Source of the DNA: Ooceraea biroi
Taxonomy: Eukaryota; Arthropoda; Insecta; Hymenoptera; Formicidae
DNA: 64,000 nucleotides
NCBI RefSeq assembly: GCF_003672135.1
Contig: NC_039513.1
Location: 1,984,833 to 2,048,832 of the forward strand
Direction: 5' to 3'
The translations under genes and the position numbers were made by a program. Below, piece after piece: positions 53,314-63,675 of this stretch (positions within the stretch are counted from its first letter, which is position 1; each line of letters opens with the position of its first letter). The notes under the pieces were generated by a model. The model saw only the letters and a list, made by a program, of their open reading frames with translations. It was not told where the DNA came from and did not search any database.

Positions 53314-53690
53314 ATAGTTTAACAGATTTTATTTTCACATTTTAAGTATCGGAATAAATAACGTTTACTTTATCGTGTCAAATTTTTCTCGAAACAGAGA
53401 TACAAGTTTTTCGGTTTGGTCAATTATAATCGGACACCCTATATATTATAATAAAAAGTGGACACCCAGTATATTATAATTAATCATCGGAATAAATAAA
53501 GTTTTTATCGCGTCAAATTTTTCTAGAATCGTAACTACAAGTTTTTCGGGTTGATCAATTAAAATCGGACACCCTATATATTATAATCAAAAGTCGACAC
53601 CCTGTATAATAAAAATAAGATAGAGTGAAATGTCCTATATAGTAAAAATATTAAAATAAGACCTGTATTGTGTAATAAATTACAAAGTAT
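53314..53690. repeat. Satellite-like array, part 4
   Basis: Resumes in the middle of the unit (ATAGTTTAACAGATTTTATT) exactly where the sequence at 51682 left it, apart from AT. Confidence 0.8.
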
Positions 53691-53794
53691 CTAGATATAT
53701 CGCTAGCGCTCTCTCGCGGCAAAAGTATGAACTGTACAAGATTTTCGTGGTCGACTATGACGACGACGACGACGACGACGACATTACTTACATG

Positions 53795-54042
53795 TAAATT
53801 TCGAGATTTGGACTTTGGGTCGTAATATCTCCGCTCCTAGGGCACGTAGAAAAAAAAATAAAAGCACTTTTATTATGCAAATCGCACCCAAGCTATTGAA
53901 TGAACCTACTCAGAACTTGATCAATTCGGCCCTTATTGAGATCTGATAATCTCGGGTACTCGCAGCTCGCGTACTCGCGTAAAAGAGTGCGGTCTCGTGC
54001 TGCGCGTATACTTGGCGCGAGACACCACCGTGTCTCTTGATA
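53795..54042 (+). repeat. CAAGAG-module copy
   Basis: Module ending in ATACTTGGCGCGAGACACCACC and GTGTCTCTTGAT, directly abutting the Harbinger coding remnant. 53691-53794 includes a short GAC microsatellite. Confidence 0.8.
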
Positions 54043-54653
54043 CGGATATGTGTTCCATCTATCGCACCGACAATTCCAGGGATACCCTGAATGTCACCTA
54101 CAGTTCCAAGTTGTTGAAATGCGGTTTTATATGCAAGTATATCAGGTGCTGTAGTTGGAAATTTAATAAAGCATCTATGTTGCAAGGCAAACAATCTCGA
54201 TACATATTTTTACAATCCGGCTTACTGTTGGTTGTGATATACTTAAAAGATCACCGCATACTATCTGATTAAAAAGAGATAACACAATAAAGATTCCGCT
54301 AGAAATTAATATTATCATCGATATTATGCATTATGCGTTATGCAAAAGTCTGTTTCTGCCCTTACTTGAAAATTTCCTGTTGCATAGAAGCGTAAGCAAC
54401 ACAAAACTTGTAATAATGGCGGTGTAGGTAAACCTCGTTGTGAATCCTTAGTCAAAGCTTCAGCAACAAGAGATTGAATGAAATTTATTACAGTATCTTT
54501 ATCAAACCGATATCTTTTTTTAAATTCGATTTCATTCCACCATTCAAGTGGATTATGCGCATCGCGCACATAACGCTTTGGCATCCTATCTCGCCTGAGA
54601 ATGTAATCTATGAATTCGTAAAAATCTTCATCAATATCACCAAATTCATTCAT
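54040..54653 (-). pseudogene. PIF/Harbinger transposase, N-terminal half
   Basis: Exon 1 from ATG at 54653 (MNEFGDIDEDFYEFI, FKKRYRFDKDTVINFI, LLQVLCCLRFYATG) ends at a GTAAGG donor near 54366. It resumes after an acceptor (TTAATCAG) near 54267 with a GDLLSISQPTVSRIV helix-turn-helix. A one-base change in an A run shifts the frame, and FPTTAPDILAY, GIPGIVGAIDGTHIRI follow, including the first catalytic aspartate. Coding similarity stops at 54042, where the CAAGAG repeat begins. The C-terminal half of a similar transposase lies at 30233-30717. Confidence 0.8.
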
Positions 54654-54990
54654 TTTTTCTACAAAATATTAAAGTAAGTCCAGCAACAACAGGTTAAACT
54701 GTATCTTAATATAACGCTAGAGATGTTTTGACCAAACTGTGTTTTGAACTTCGGTTTAAATCACGATCGAAATATGAATTATTTCTATGAATAAAAGAAT
54801 GTTGAACTAAGGTTTAAGAATCGTATATGAATATTTTGAATCATGTTTCCGGCAAGCGTTTCTTAAACTACGTTCAAGTGAGTCGGATTTGTTTGATCAT
54901 GGTTTGAGAAGTGTTTTATAAATAAAAGATTGATTTGAACCTAGTCCAAAACCTGATTCTTAGGTTGAGCCACGACTATGAATACGGCCC
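54654..54990 (-). mobile_element. Harbinger 5' noncoding part and terminal repeat
   Basis: The outer end reads, on the minus strand, GGGCCGTATTCATAGTCG at 54990, next to TAA (54991-54993) as target. The other end of this element is lost. The interior has no gene. Confidence 0.6.
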
Positions 54991-54993
54991 TAA

Positions 54994-55640
54994 ATGATCT
55001 AAATCAAATCTTAGTTGTGGCTCCGTAAGATAAGCTTGAAGTTGAGATTTCATGTCATTCAGACAACGTACTGGCTGATAAAATAAAAACTCTAAAGCAG
55101 TTTTGCGTACAGCTTTTCTTGGGTCATCTTCTGCATTAGATGTTGTGCTTATTGGTTCTGCATCCAAGAGAGTGCGGACATGTTCGTTTACTTTTTGTCT
55201 TGTCTCAACCGATTCGTCTTCTAAATTCTTGGATCGAGGATCGAGGAATGAGGTAGTAAGACGTGCGCTTACATTGGAGAAGTTTTCCCATTTAGTGAGT
55301 TTAAAACGGTTCCTCAATTCTGTGGAGACAAATTTTTTAAACGTAGTTGCTAAATCTGAATCTTCAGGGACTGGTTGCATATGATAGCGAACTATCTTCC
55401 AAATTAATGGACGTACTAGAAGCAGGAGAGTAGTTGTCTCCACAAAAAACAGTTGTGACCATTTGCAATGGTCTCAATAGATTTACTAATTCTTCTATTT
55501 GTACCCATTGCACCTCTGTAATTTCAAGTTTTCTAGCTACAGTGGAAGTAGTTACATTCCTATCAGCCAAAACATTTAATATGGGTAAACGGTTTGCAAT
55601 AAGTCTTTCCAGCATCTCAAATGTGGAATTCCATCTCGTC
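54994..55640 (-). pseudogene. hAT (ZBED-type) transposase fragment
   Basis: The minus strand reads, in two overlapping frames, MLERLIANRLPILNVL and EELVNLLRPLQMVT, then TTFKKFVSTELRNRF, LTTSFLDPRSKNL and MKSQLQAYLTEP. These are conserved blocks between the catalytic core and the C-terminal domain of hAT proteins related to ZBED4. A frameshift lies near 55400. The sequence ends at 54994 against the Harbinger end, so that element probably jumped into it. Confidence 0.7.
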
Positions 55641-55887
55641 TTGATACTCTGAATTAATTATGTCAGTTTTCGTTCAAACGGATATAATTGCGTAGTCGCG
55701 CCTCGTCGCGGCTTTCTCAACAAGCTTCAAAGTTATTAAAATCAAGCTAGAGGTGGCGCGCTCACGCGGGCCTTCTCGCTGCGCGCACAGCGATCGTCAT
55801 TGTATTCTTGTTGCTGCTTCTCTCAACAGTTTCGTGAACAGCCTCGTGAACATTTTCTTAGGATTTCCACATAATCTTTCAATAAAC
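55641..55887. other. Leader region of the DIRS-like remnant
   Basis: No gene. A GC-rich stretch with CGCGCTC words before the gag-like ATG at 55888. Confidence 0.3.
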
Positions 55888-57585
55888 ATGTGTAAATCGT
55901 CTCATAAATCGCAGAAGCGACGAAGATCGCCTTCCAGGGACCGCCTCGCGGGCCTCGAAAACACGTTGACACGTCTGCTCGACGTCTTGCAACACCAAGA
56001 GGTTATGGCGCCACGATGTCCATCTCCCCCCGCGCCCTTACTCGACTCTCCGAATCAACATGAGACCCTCGAAATACAGCAGGAAACGACGTCCGATACG
56101 GATTCTCCCTTGGGAAACGTTCCTTGCTTGGACCACTCTGTCCCGAGTGGATCGTCTATGGCAGTGCCTGCGAGACAGGAAAGGCCAATCGAATGTAACT
56201 CAGGTGTGTACGTGCTTTCTGGACCTATATTTGCGGAATATAGGAAAAATCGACACAGCCTTGCGAATAATAATCCTCCATGTCTTCCAGGTGCCACGAA
56301 CAAAGGTAACGTATCGTTCGAGTCACCTTCTGTTACGGAGGCCATACTGGCGGATACCCCTTCACTCGCAACTACCCTGGTGGACGAGGATACTCTTACT
56401 AGAGAGTTGTTCGCCTCTGCGCTAGAAAAAGTGGAGGTGTCACCCTGAAACGAACTGTTTGCCGAGCAATGGCGTAATCTTGAGCAAAAGGGCCTCCCTC
56501 CAGAGCAACGCGACCCTCTGCTGCGAAAATATTCGCCACCGGAAGCTCTAGCTTTTCTCAAAGCGCCTAAGCTTAATCCAGAACTCAAGTCTGGGCTTAA
56601 GTCCAACTACGTCAGTAAGCGAATATAATAGTAAGGATCAAGACCAGGCCGGAATCGCTATGTGCTCTCGGCGAGGTACTTTCCGATCTCCTGAAGCCCG
56701 CGATTCAGCGAGCGCTCGCTGAGGTATGCTCAACGGTGCTGAAAATTAACGAGGGGGCAAAAATTTTGGCGGATCTCTTCTACCGTCTTTCCTTATCTCA
56801 ACGTGCGCAGATAGTCCCCACGCTTAACATCCTCGTGAAGAACATGGCGGAAAATATTTCTCCAGACGAATGTCTGTTCGGGACATCGTTCGGAGAAGAA
56901 CTGAAGAAAACCACTACGATGGTGAAGTCCGCAAAAGACCTGGTCAAGGCACACCATTGCTGGTATTCTGAAAGATGCAGCAACCCATCAAGTCCCAACT
57001 GCATGTGATTTCCTCTACAGCATCGATAGAAACTCCAGGGCCCCTGCCACGACAAAAATTTCGGCGACACGGAGGTCAAGGGTCCGTCGAACAGTCGCTG
57101 AGCACCATACCGTGCCAGATCTCGCTCCAGGAGACGCTAACGGAGGACCAGGTAAATATTGCCGATAGGTTAGCTTATTTTTTTCCCAAGTGGAAGGAAA
57201 TCACCACAGATCCGGTAATCCTGCAGACAGTAGCCGGCTATAGGTTGCCCTTCTCTCATCAGCTACTCCGTCAAGTCAACGAGCCTCGTGTCCATTTATC
57301 CTTGAAAGAGCAGGAACTTTGCGGACAGGAAATCGACAGGCTCTGTAAGAAAGGGGCCATCGAACCAGTATCCGACTGCGAGGATCAATTTGTGTCCCCC
57401 TTTTTTGTGAGGGAAAAATCTTTGGGAGGTTGGAGATTTATCCTCAATCTAAAGTGTCTTAACGAGTTTATCTTCGCTCCTCATTTTAAAAATGGAGGAA
57501 TGGAAGACAGTGATTCGTTTGATTTCCCCGGGAGACTCTCTGGCATCCATCAACTTAGGCCCGTATCTACCAACACAGTTTAAAC
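55888..57585 (+). pseudogene. DIRS-like retrotransposon: gag and start of reverse transcriptase
   Basis: ATG at 55888 opens a gag-like frame with a basic start (KSQKRRRSPSRDRL), coiled part and P/S-rich linker. It is stopped by TGA at 56446 and continues with LKAPKLNPELK and, after a frame change, VLKINEGAKILADLFYRLS. The 56975-57583 frame enters a DIRS-type reverse transcriptase (GAIEPVSDCEDQFVSPFFV, GGWRFILNLKCLN) and shifts frame after HFK near 57490. It is cut at about 57585, before the catalytic box; no tyrosine recombinase is present. Confidence 0.75.
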
Positions 57586-57592
57586 AGATAAT

Positions 57593-57755
57593 CCCTAGTA
57601 ACATTCGGTTAAGTAAAGTTAATCGAAATATTGGTTTCTACCACTAATTTATTCACGGTTAAACGTATCTAATCCGAGTTTAAATTAAACGGTCAATTTT
57701 AACCGTTTAGAGCCAGATAAACTATGGTTAAGAAATGTTACTAGCATTATTGCAT
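57593..57755. mobile_element. MITE with CTAGTAACATT ends
   Basis: CTAGTAACATTCGGTTAA and TTAAGAAATGTTACTAG are complementary at both ends, about 160 bases apart. AT-rich with TTAA-containing subterminal repeats. Confidence 0.55.
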
Positions 57756-58615
57756 CGATTCTATATTATTTTCAAGTGAGAAAGGTTTCACAGGACTTGT
57801 TGAGGTTAAGAAGCGCGTTCGCTTGACAGTTTATCAATTTCCTCGTAATCAATCAATTTATTCTAATAGACATCTTTTTTAGAATTTGATTGATAAACTA
57901 TTAAATATTGATAAAAATAGTTTAAAATATCTATTGAATTGTAATCTGGACTTAATTATGATATAGTAATTGTTGAAGTTATATATAATTGTTTTTTAAT
58001 TTAAAAAGATTATTTCTATTTAGAAGTTTAGTATTTTTTACTTCTTTTTCTTTTAGAGACAGTTCAGTACAATTATTTTGTTACATCAGGTGATTCGTTC
58101 CACATGAAATGACACAGTGTGTCATGGAAATCTAAACATTAATAAATTCATCTACGAAAAACTTTCTTGTTTTCTTTTTTAAATTCTCCTAACAACTTCT
58201 TAAAACTTCTGAACTTCGAAATTCGAATGAAGAAGTACTATTAAATAATTGTTCTATTATTTTCCAAGCTTTATCTTTGTCGTTAGAGTATAGGATCAGA
58301 TCTCTCATTTTCTATTATTTATTTTTGTATCGAAACATCACATCTATCAAAATAAATTTTTCTGCTTTTGAAAACTTTATAGCACGTTTGTCTGACATTT
58401 TTCTACGTTCATTTTCACAATTAATAATAATTAATATAATTTCCGATCTCATAAATCTTGTAGTTTCTTCACAGCCCGTTAGAGCCAACATTGGACCAAT
58501 CACGTTCTCTCTTTAGTATATTCTTGGAGTTATGACACACAAGTTATAAGGTTAGCTAAACGTTTGCAATGTAACTATAGAGATAATAAGTTTTTCAAGC
58601 CTCTATTATAAGTAT
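57756..58615. other. AT-rich DNA without recognised gene
   Basis: Short frames only. No repeat or domain recognised. Confidence 0.5.
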
Positions 58616-58890
58616 TCGAGCAAATAGGATGTAATTTTATTTAATTTACACACCGGTGGAACCAGCGAGTTCCACATATTATACGCGACTGGATTTCTTT
58701 CTTTTGTTTTCGTGCGCCCGGCGCGAGCTTCTTCCGCTGGCGAGTCGGTCGTTCCTACGAGTCGTTCGTACGTAGTCGATCCGTCGATGTCATTAGAGAA
58801 CACACTCTGTATTTCGCTTTCTCAAATATATACGTATTGTTTGTTAACCCGTATAACAGTGTACGTGAGTTTATTGTAACTTGCGCAACA

Positions 58891-58904
58891 GGTTATGGGC
58901 CCAG
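58891..58904 (+). other. Primer-binding site of the Copia element
   Basis: GGTTATGGGCCCAG, as in copia elements that prime with a cleaved initiator-methionine tRNA fragment. Confidence 0.7.
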
Positions 58905-58989
58905 GCCACACTCGTACGTGAAAAGTATTCGTCGTGATTCGCGTGCACGAGACAAAAGGAATCCGCGAGTGATCCGCGATTCGTTCAAG

Positions 58990-61728
58990 ATGGCTGAATC
59001 CATCGATATGAGGAGCATTGGAAAATTCGACGGCACGAATTTTCAAGCTTGGAAGTTCCAAGTCAAGGCAGTCTTCGTTGCAAACGGGCTGACGAACATC
59101 GTGAGTGGCATCAGGAAGCGACCTACAGAAGAGGGATCGTTGCAGACGGCTGAATGGGACAAACAAATATGTGATCTTGGCGAACAGATTTCGGACGTGA
59201 CGATGATGGAAAAAATATTAGGAAGCTTGCTTGCAAAATACAACGCATTCGTTACTGCATGGGACAGCGTGGAGAGTGAGCATCAAACGCTAGATAGATT
59301 GCGACAACGTCTTATTAAAGAAGAAGGACGTTTGACTATAACCGACGACGGTTGCGGCGCGTTGGCCACCATGAGCGTGAATCCGAACAAGGAACGACAA
59401 AAGACGACTGAAAGAAAAGCACAGCGTTCAAAGAAAGACGTTGAATGCTTTTGTTGCCATAAAATCGGTCATTACATGAAGGATTGCAGAAAGAAGAAGA
59501 AGGACGCGGAAGATCGAGGAATCAAAACCAAAAAAAAACGGAAGTCAAACGAAACGGCCAACGAAGCGGCTTTCTCCGCAGAAGTAACGGAAAAGGAACT
59601 GTTGCAATCTACAGCGGAAGACACATGGATTCTCGACAGTGGTGCTTCTAGGCACATGACGTTTCGCACTGACTAGATATCCGACCTACGCTCCTGTTCT
59701 GAAGAGTATGTCTCGCTAGGCGATGGGACGAAGCACAAAGTGATCGGTCATGGTACTGTTTACATCAAGAGATCCGTCAACGACCAATGGATCGACGGCA
59801 GATTAGAGGACGTGCTATACGTGCCAGGCCTGAACAAAAATCTTTTCTCAGTCGGGGCCTGTGTGAATAGAAACTACAAGGCTGTCTTCAAAGATAATTT
59901 TGTGGAATTGTTTCTACAGAACCAATTGATGGCGCGCGGTATTAAACATGTTAACAATATATTTTACATGTTATTCAAGGTACGAGCAAATAATGATAGC
60001 GTGGTACGAGCAAATGGTGACGCATGTCTGGCAGCCACGACGAGTCTGAAGCGTTGGCATGAACGTCTTGGGCATGTGAACTACAAGTGTATTCGGCAGA
60101 TGCGCAAGGACGGCCTGATTAAAGAATCGCACTTGGATAACGCAAAAGAGGACGATTTATTTTGTGAGGCGTGCCAGTACGGCAAGTTACATAGATTCGC
60201 TTTTAAACCAAGCACGCATGAGAAACCGCTACCCGGTGAGTTAATTCACAGTGACGTTTGTGGAAAAATGTCATAGCAGTCAATTGGAAGCTCAAACTAT
60301 TTCATAAGCTTCAAGGATGATTGCACTGCATATCGAGTTGTTTATTTCGTTAAACATAAAGCAGATGTCTTGGATAGACTCAAAGATTTTGTCAATCTAA
60401 TTGAAAACAAGTTTCAGAGGCGCGTGAAGTCCTTACGCGTAGACAACGGTAAAGAGTATTGCAATGAGGCAACGTCAAGATATTTACGTGCAAAAGGTAT
60501 CAACCTCAAGACGACAGCCCCCTTTACGCCTGAGCAGAATGGACGAGCGGAGAGAGATAACAGATCTCTGGTGGAAAGTGCACGTTCCATGCTGCATGCC
60601 GCAAATTTACCAATAAAGTTATGAGCGGAAACGATCAACACGGCTTACTACATTTTGAATCGGATACCGACTACAAGCAATGATGGTGTGACGCCATATA
60701 AAGCCTGGACAAAAAAGAAACCACGTCTCGACCATATTAGAGTATTCGGATCGGAAGCCTTTGCTCACATACCAAAGCAACTGAGAAGAAAGTGAGACAA
60801 GAAGGCGCAGAAGCTAATTTTGGTTAGATACCAAGCTGACTCGAACAATTACAGACTGTATAATTCACGAACCGGAAAAATCATTGTCTCAAGAGATGTT
60901 GTTATTCATGAAACGAATCAACAAGATAGTTCTACAGTCGAATCAGAAGACACGATGAACATTATCTCGCCGATGCAGGATCAAGAGGTTGCGTCTGACC
61001 GTGATGAGACAGAAGACGAAGAGGTTCAGGATGAAAACGACGATCACGAAAGAGATCAGCAATTACGCCAAAATGAAACCAGAATCCTGAGAGATAGAAC
61101 GAAAATCAAACCTCTTGCCCGTTATGAAGCAAATTTCGTTGAAGCCGATGTACCGTCTTGTTATGAAGAAGCGATGTCTTCCGACGATGAAGTTCACTGG
61201 AAGAGAGCAATTAAAGAGGAGCTGAAAGCTCATGAACTCAACGGTACCTGGATCTACGAGGATCTACCAAAAGGAAAAAGGGCAATCGGATCCAAATGGG
61301 TATTCAAGATAAAGGATAGAAGAGATCATCAATACAAGGCCCGTTTATGTGCAAAGGGGTTCACTCAGAAGCAGGGCGTAGACTACCAGGAGATCTTCGC
61401 GCCTGTGGCCAGATACGACTCCATAAGGTTAATGCTGGCGCTTGCTGCACAACAAGATTTGAAGCTCGGACAGTTTGATGTCAGAACGGCCTTCCTCAAT
61501 GGCGACCTCGCAGAGGAAATATATATGGAGGTACCAGACGGTGTTATATCGGTAAACGAGAATAAGGTCTGTGGACTGCGGAAGTCCCTTTACGGACTAA
61601 AACAGGCATCACGAACGTGGAACCGTAAGTTCGATTCATTTTTGAGACGTTTTCATTTTGTACCAAGCAAAGCTGATGCCTGTGTTTATATTGTGTTCAG
61701 GATTCAGGCCATAATAATCTACGAATAA
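58990..61728 (+). pseudogene. Copia Gag-Pol polyprotein, with nonsense codons and truncation
   Basis: ATG at 58990. Gag (FDGTNFQAWKFQVKAV) ends with a CCHC knuckle (CFCCHKIGHYMKDC). Then protease (ILDSGASRHMT), GAG-pre-integrase (LKRWHERLGHVNY), integrase (RVDNGKEYCN, APFTPEQNGRAER) and RVT_2 reverse transcriptase (KWVFKIKDR, ARLCAKGFTQKQGVDY, FDVRTAFLNGDL, SLYGLKQASRTW). One frame throughout, with stops at 59674, 60274, 60622 and 60793. At least the 59674, 60622 and 60793 stops fall where tryptophan is expected. The YVDD and RNase H parts are missing. Confidence 0.85.
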
Positions 61729-61730
61729 TT

Positions 61731-61951
61731 CGGGAAATTACATATATTTCATTTGAGAGCACTTTCCATCCGAATTACTCGTTTGTTGTCTTAAACGCTC
61801 GACAAACAGGCTATTTTCGCTCGCTAGACTCGGCTCCGAACAATAGCGCTCGCCGAGGTTCGCTGGCTGCCCGTTACGTTGACACTTTTTCCACGCAGAT
61901 ATTTCTCGATCAGCCGATCAGCTATCGCCTTCGTAAACTTATTTGTCACAG
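61731..61951. other. Unassigned DNA, GC-richer than neighbours
   Basis: No gene. It ends in a pyrimidine-poor acceptor-like TTGTCACAG at 61951. Confidence 0.3.
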
Positions 61952-62086
61952 TTCCTCAAAATAAACGAGGTCTTCAAGGAAATCGACGTCTCGGGCAGTC
62001 AGAATCAAGTTCGGTGCGAGTCCGTCACGACCTATTCTCAAGCCTCTCTCAGCATTAAGGCGATCCTGGAGTGGCTAGGGAACTAA
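61952..62086 (+). CDS. Possible terminal exon of an unidentified gene
   Basis: After the acceptor-like CACAG a frame of 44 codons (FLKINEVFKEIDVSGSQNQV to ILEWLGN) runs to TAA at 62084-62086, with balanced codon use and no repeats. It is not part of the Copia frame. It could be a host exon or a transposon remnant. Upstream exons and family are unknown. Confidence 0.25.
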   Translation, partial: FLKINEVFKEIDVSGSQNQVRCESVTTYSQASLSIKAILEWLGN

Positions 62087-62307
62087 TACATACATCCAAA
62101 TTTTCACATAAACTTATCTTTTTATTGACTGCATAGAATGAAAAATCCTTTTCCACGATTAAAGTATAAACAATAACGAAGTGGTGGCCACTCGACTTAA
62201 TGCCAAAAACGGAAAAAAGTAAAAAATTACAGTTTTGTTATCGGCTTCTATATATAGGCTATAGTCTCACCTCGTACAATAATTTGCTTAATGTGAAAGT
62301 TATGCAC

Positions 62308-62870
62308 TTTGTACGTACAAAATATGAGTGACCACCACTCGAGATAGAATGAAGTATTATTAGGGTGCTTTTAAAAGTAAGTTTTGAAGGGTAGTAAAAA
62401 AGGAACGTTTCTGCAAAAATTATGGCCATACGATTTGCGTGAAATCGTGGCCAAGAGTCATGCAGACTACAAGATTAGTTGCTCGATATTGCGAGAGATG
62501 GCGCTACTCGATATGTCCCCTCGACGGGCGCGTATTCGGGCGCTAGGACCGGCGTTGCCACATATCCAGAAGGAAAAAAGTAAATTGTGGCAACAACGCG
62601 ACGGACGGCTACGGCAATGATAGACGTGGAATACGGGACCGTGCCGGCATCACTGCCGCGATACGCGCCTTTGGCTCCCGCACCAGCATACTTTATATTT
62701 TGTACAATACAATACTTTATGCACTTTGTACGTGCAAAATATGAATGACCCCGACTCAGGATAGAATGAAGGATTATTAGGGCGCTAAGAAAGTTTTCGC
62801 GCGTAGTAAAAAAGATACGTTTCTGCAAAACTTTTGATGCATACGATTTGCGTGAAATCTGGGCCAATAG
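62308..62870. repeat. Direct repeat, two copies of about 150 bp
   Basis: 62308-62458 and 62720-62870 share GCACTTTGTACGT-CAAAATATGA, ATAGAATGAAG, TTATTAGGG, ACGTTTCTGCAAAA and ATACGATTTGCGTGAAATC, 412 bases apart. The DNA between has a GC-rich part without gene. Confidence 0.8.
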
Positions 62871-63440
62871 TAAAATGTACGTCTGTACGTATGCTGTACG
62901 TACATATTTCCGTACAGACATACATATGTACAGACATACATTTTATTCAAAATAAAAAAATTATTTAATTCCGTGTGCCCCAGCTCGCGACCTCCCCTTG
63001 AAAGTGAAAGAGTGTTGCTTTGTATATTCAATGAAAGTATGTAGTATGTAATACACGATTACTATTATATGTTTTTTTGTATAATTATTAATATGTATTG
63101 TTTAATATGTATCTGATCTATATCCTTTTTTATTATATAATGTATTATGCTAATATGCTAGGAATATTTATTATAATATATGAATTTTATTAATCATGTA
63201 TTACATGCCATAACTCTTTCTTTATATATGAAGCAATACTTTCTCACATAAATGTAACAAATGGTATAGAAAGATACACACGAGATGCATAAAGAGGAAA
63301 TCAAAATTAAAAATAGATGTATGCATTCGTCAGTCATTCTTTACACTTGCAATCATGTATATATGTAGTACATGATTTTTAAAATTTATATAATATGATA
63401 AATATCTCTTGTATATTAGCATAATACGTACATTGTTTAA
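62871..63440. other. AT-rich DNA with short palindromic ACGTACA words
   Basis: 62875-62945 is a run of TGTACGTA/ACATACAT words. The rest is AT-rich with no gene. Confidence 0.4.
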
Positions 63441-63451
63441 TAAAAAAAAAC

Positions 63452-63535
63452 ATACCAGGAATCGAACCCGTGACAAACTGAAACCCATGATTGCCCGAGA
63501 CGCTACACCTAATATACCACGTCACGCGTCACAAC
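63452..63535 (-). tRNA. tRNA-like sequence, probably a pseudogene or SINE head
   Basis: On the minus strand a perfect B-box GGTTCGATTCC lies 3' of an A-box-like GTGGTATATTAGG. The 3' end is followed by a T run (pol III terminator-like, 63441-63450). The spacing fits a tRNA, but the acceptor stem does not pair and the T stem is weak. Confidence 0.35.
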
Positions 63536-63675
63536 TCCAAGTATCACCTTTATTTTAACTTATATCGTTCACTATTACTCAATACTGTAAAATCCGCGTG
63601 AATGATGTGAAATTATTAGGGAAAGCTTAAAATTAGAGATTACAGGTTAGAGGCGCAAAATAAATACAAGTTATA

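Larger units (their letters stand above)
58616..61730 (+). mobile_element. Copia-type LTR retrotransposon, 3'-truncated
   Basis: A probable 5' LTR ends in CA at 58890, directly followed by a primer-binding site GGTTATGGGCCCAG like that of Drosophila copia. Gag, protease, integrase and part of the reverse transcriptase follow in one frame. The element breaks off at about 61728, before the YVDD box, and no 3' LTR is seen. The LTR start is not defined. Confidence 0.75.

Noticed and set aside
58277..58516. 79-codon frame between DIRS and Copia remnants
   Set aside because: AT-rich, no domain, no splice or promoter signal, with an equally long frame on the other strand.
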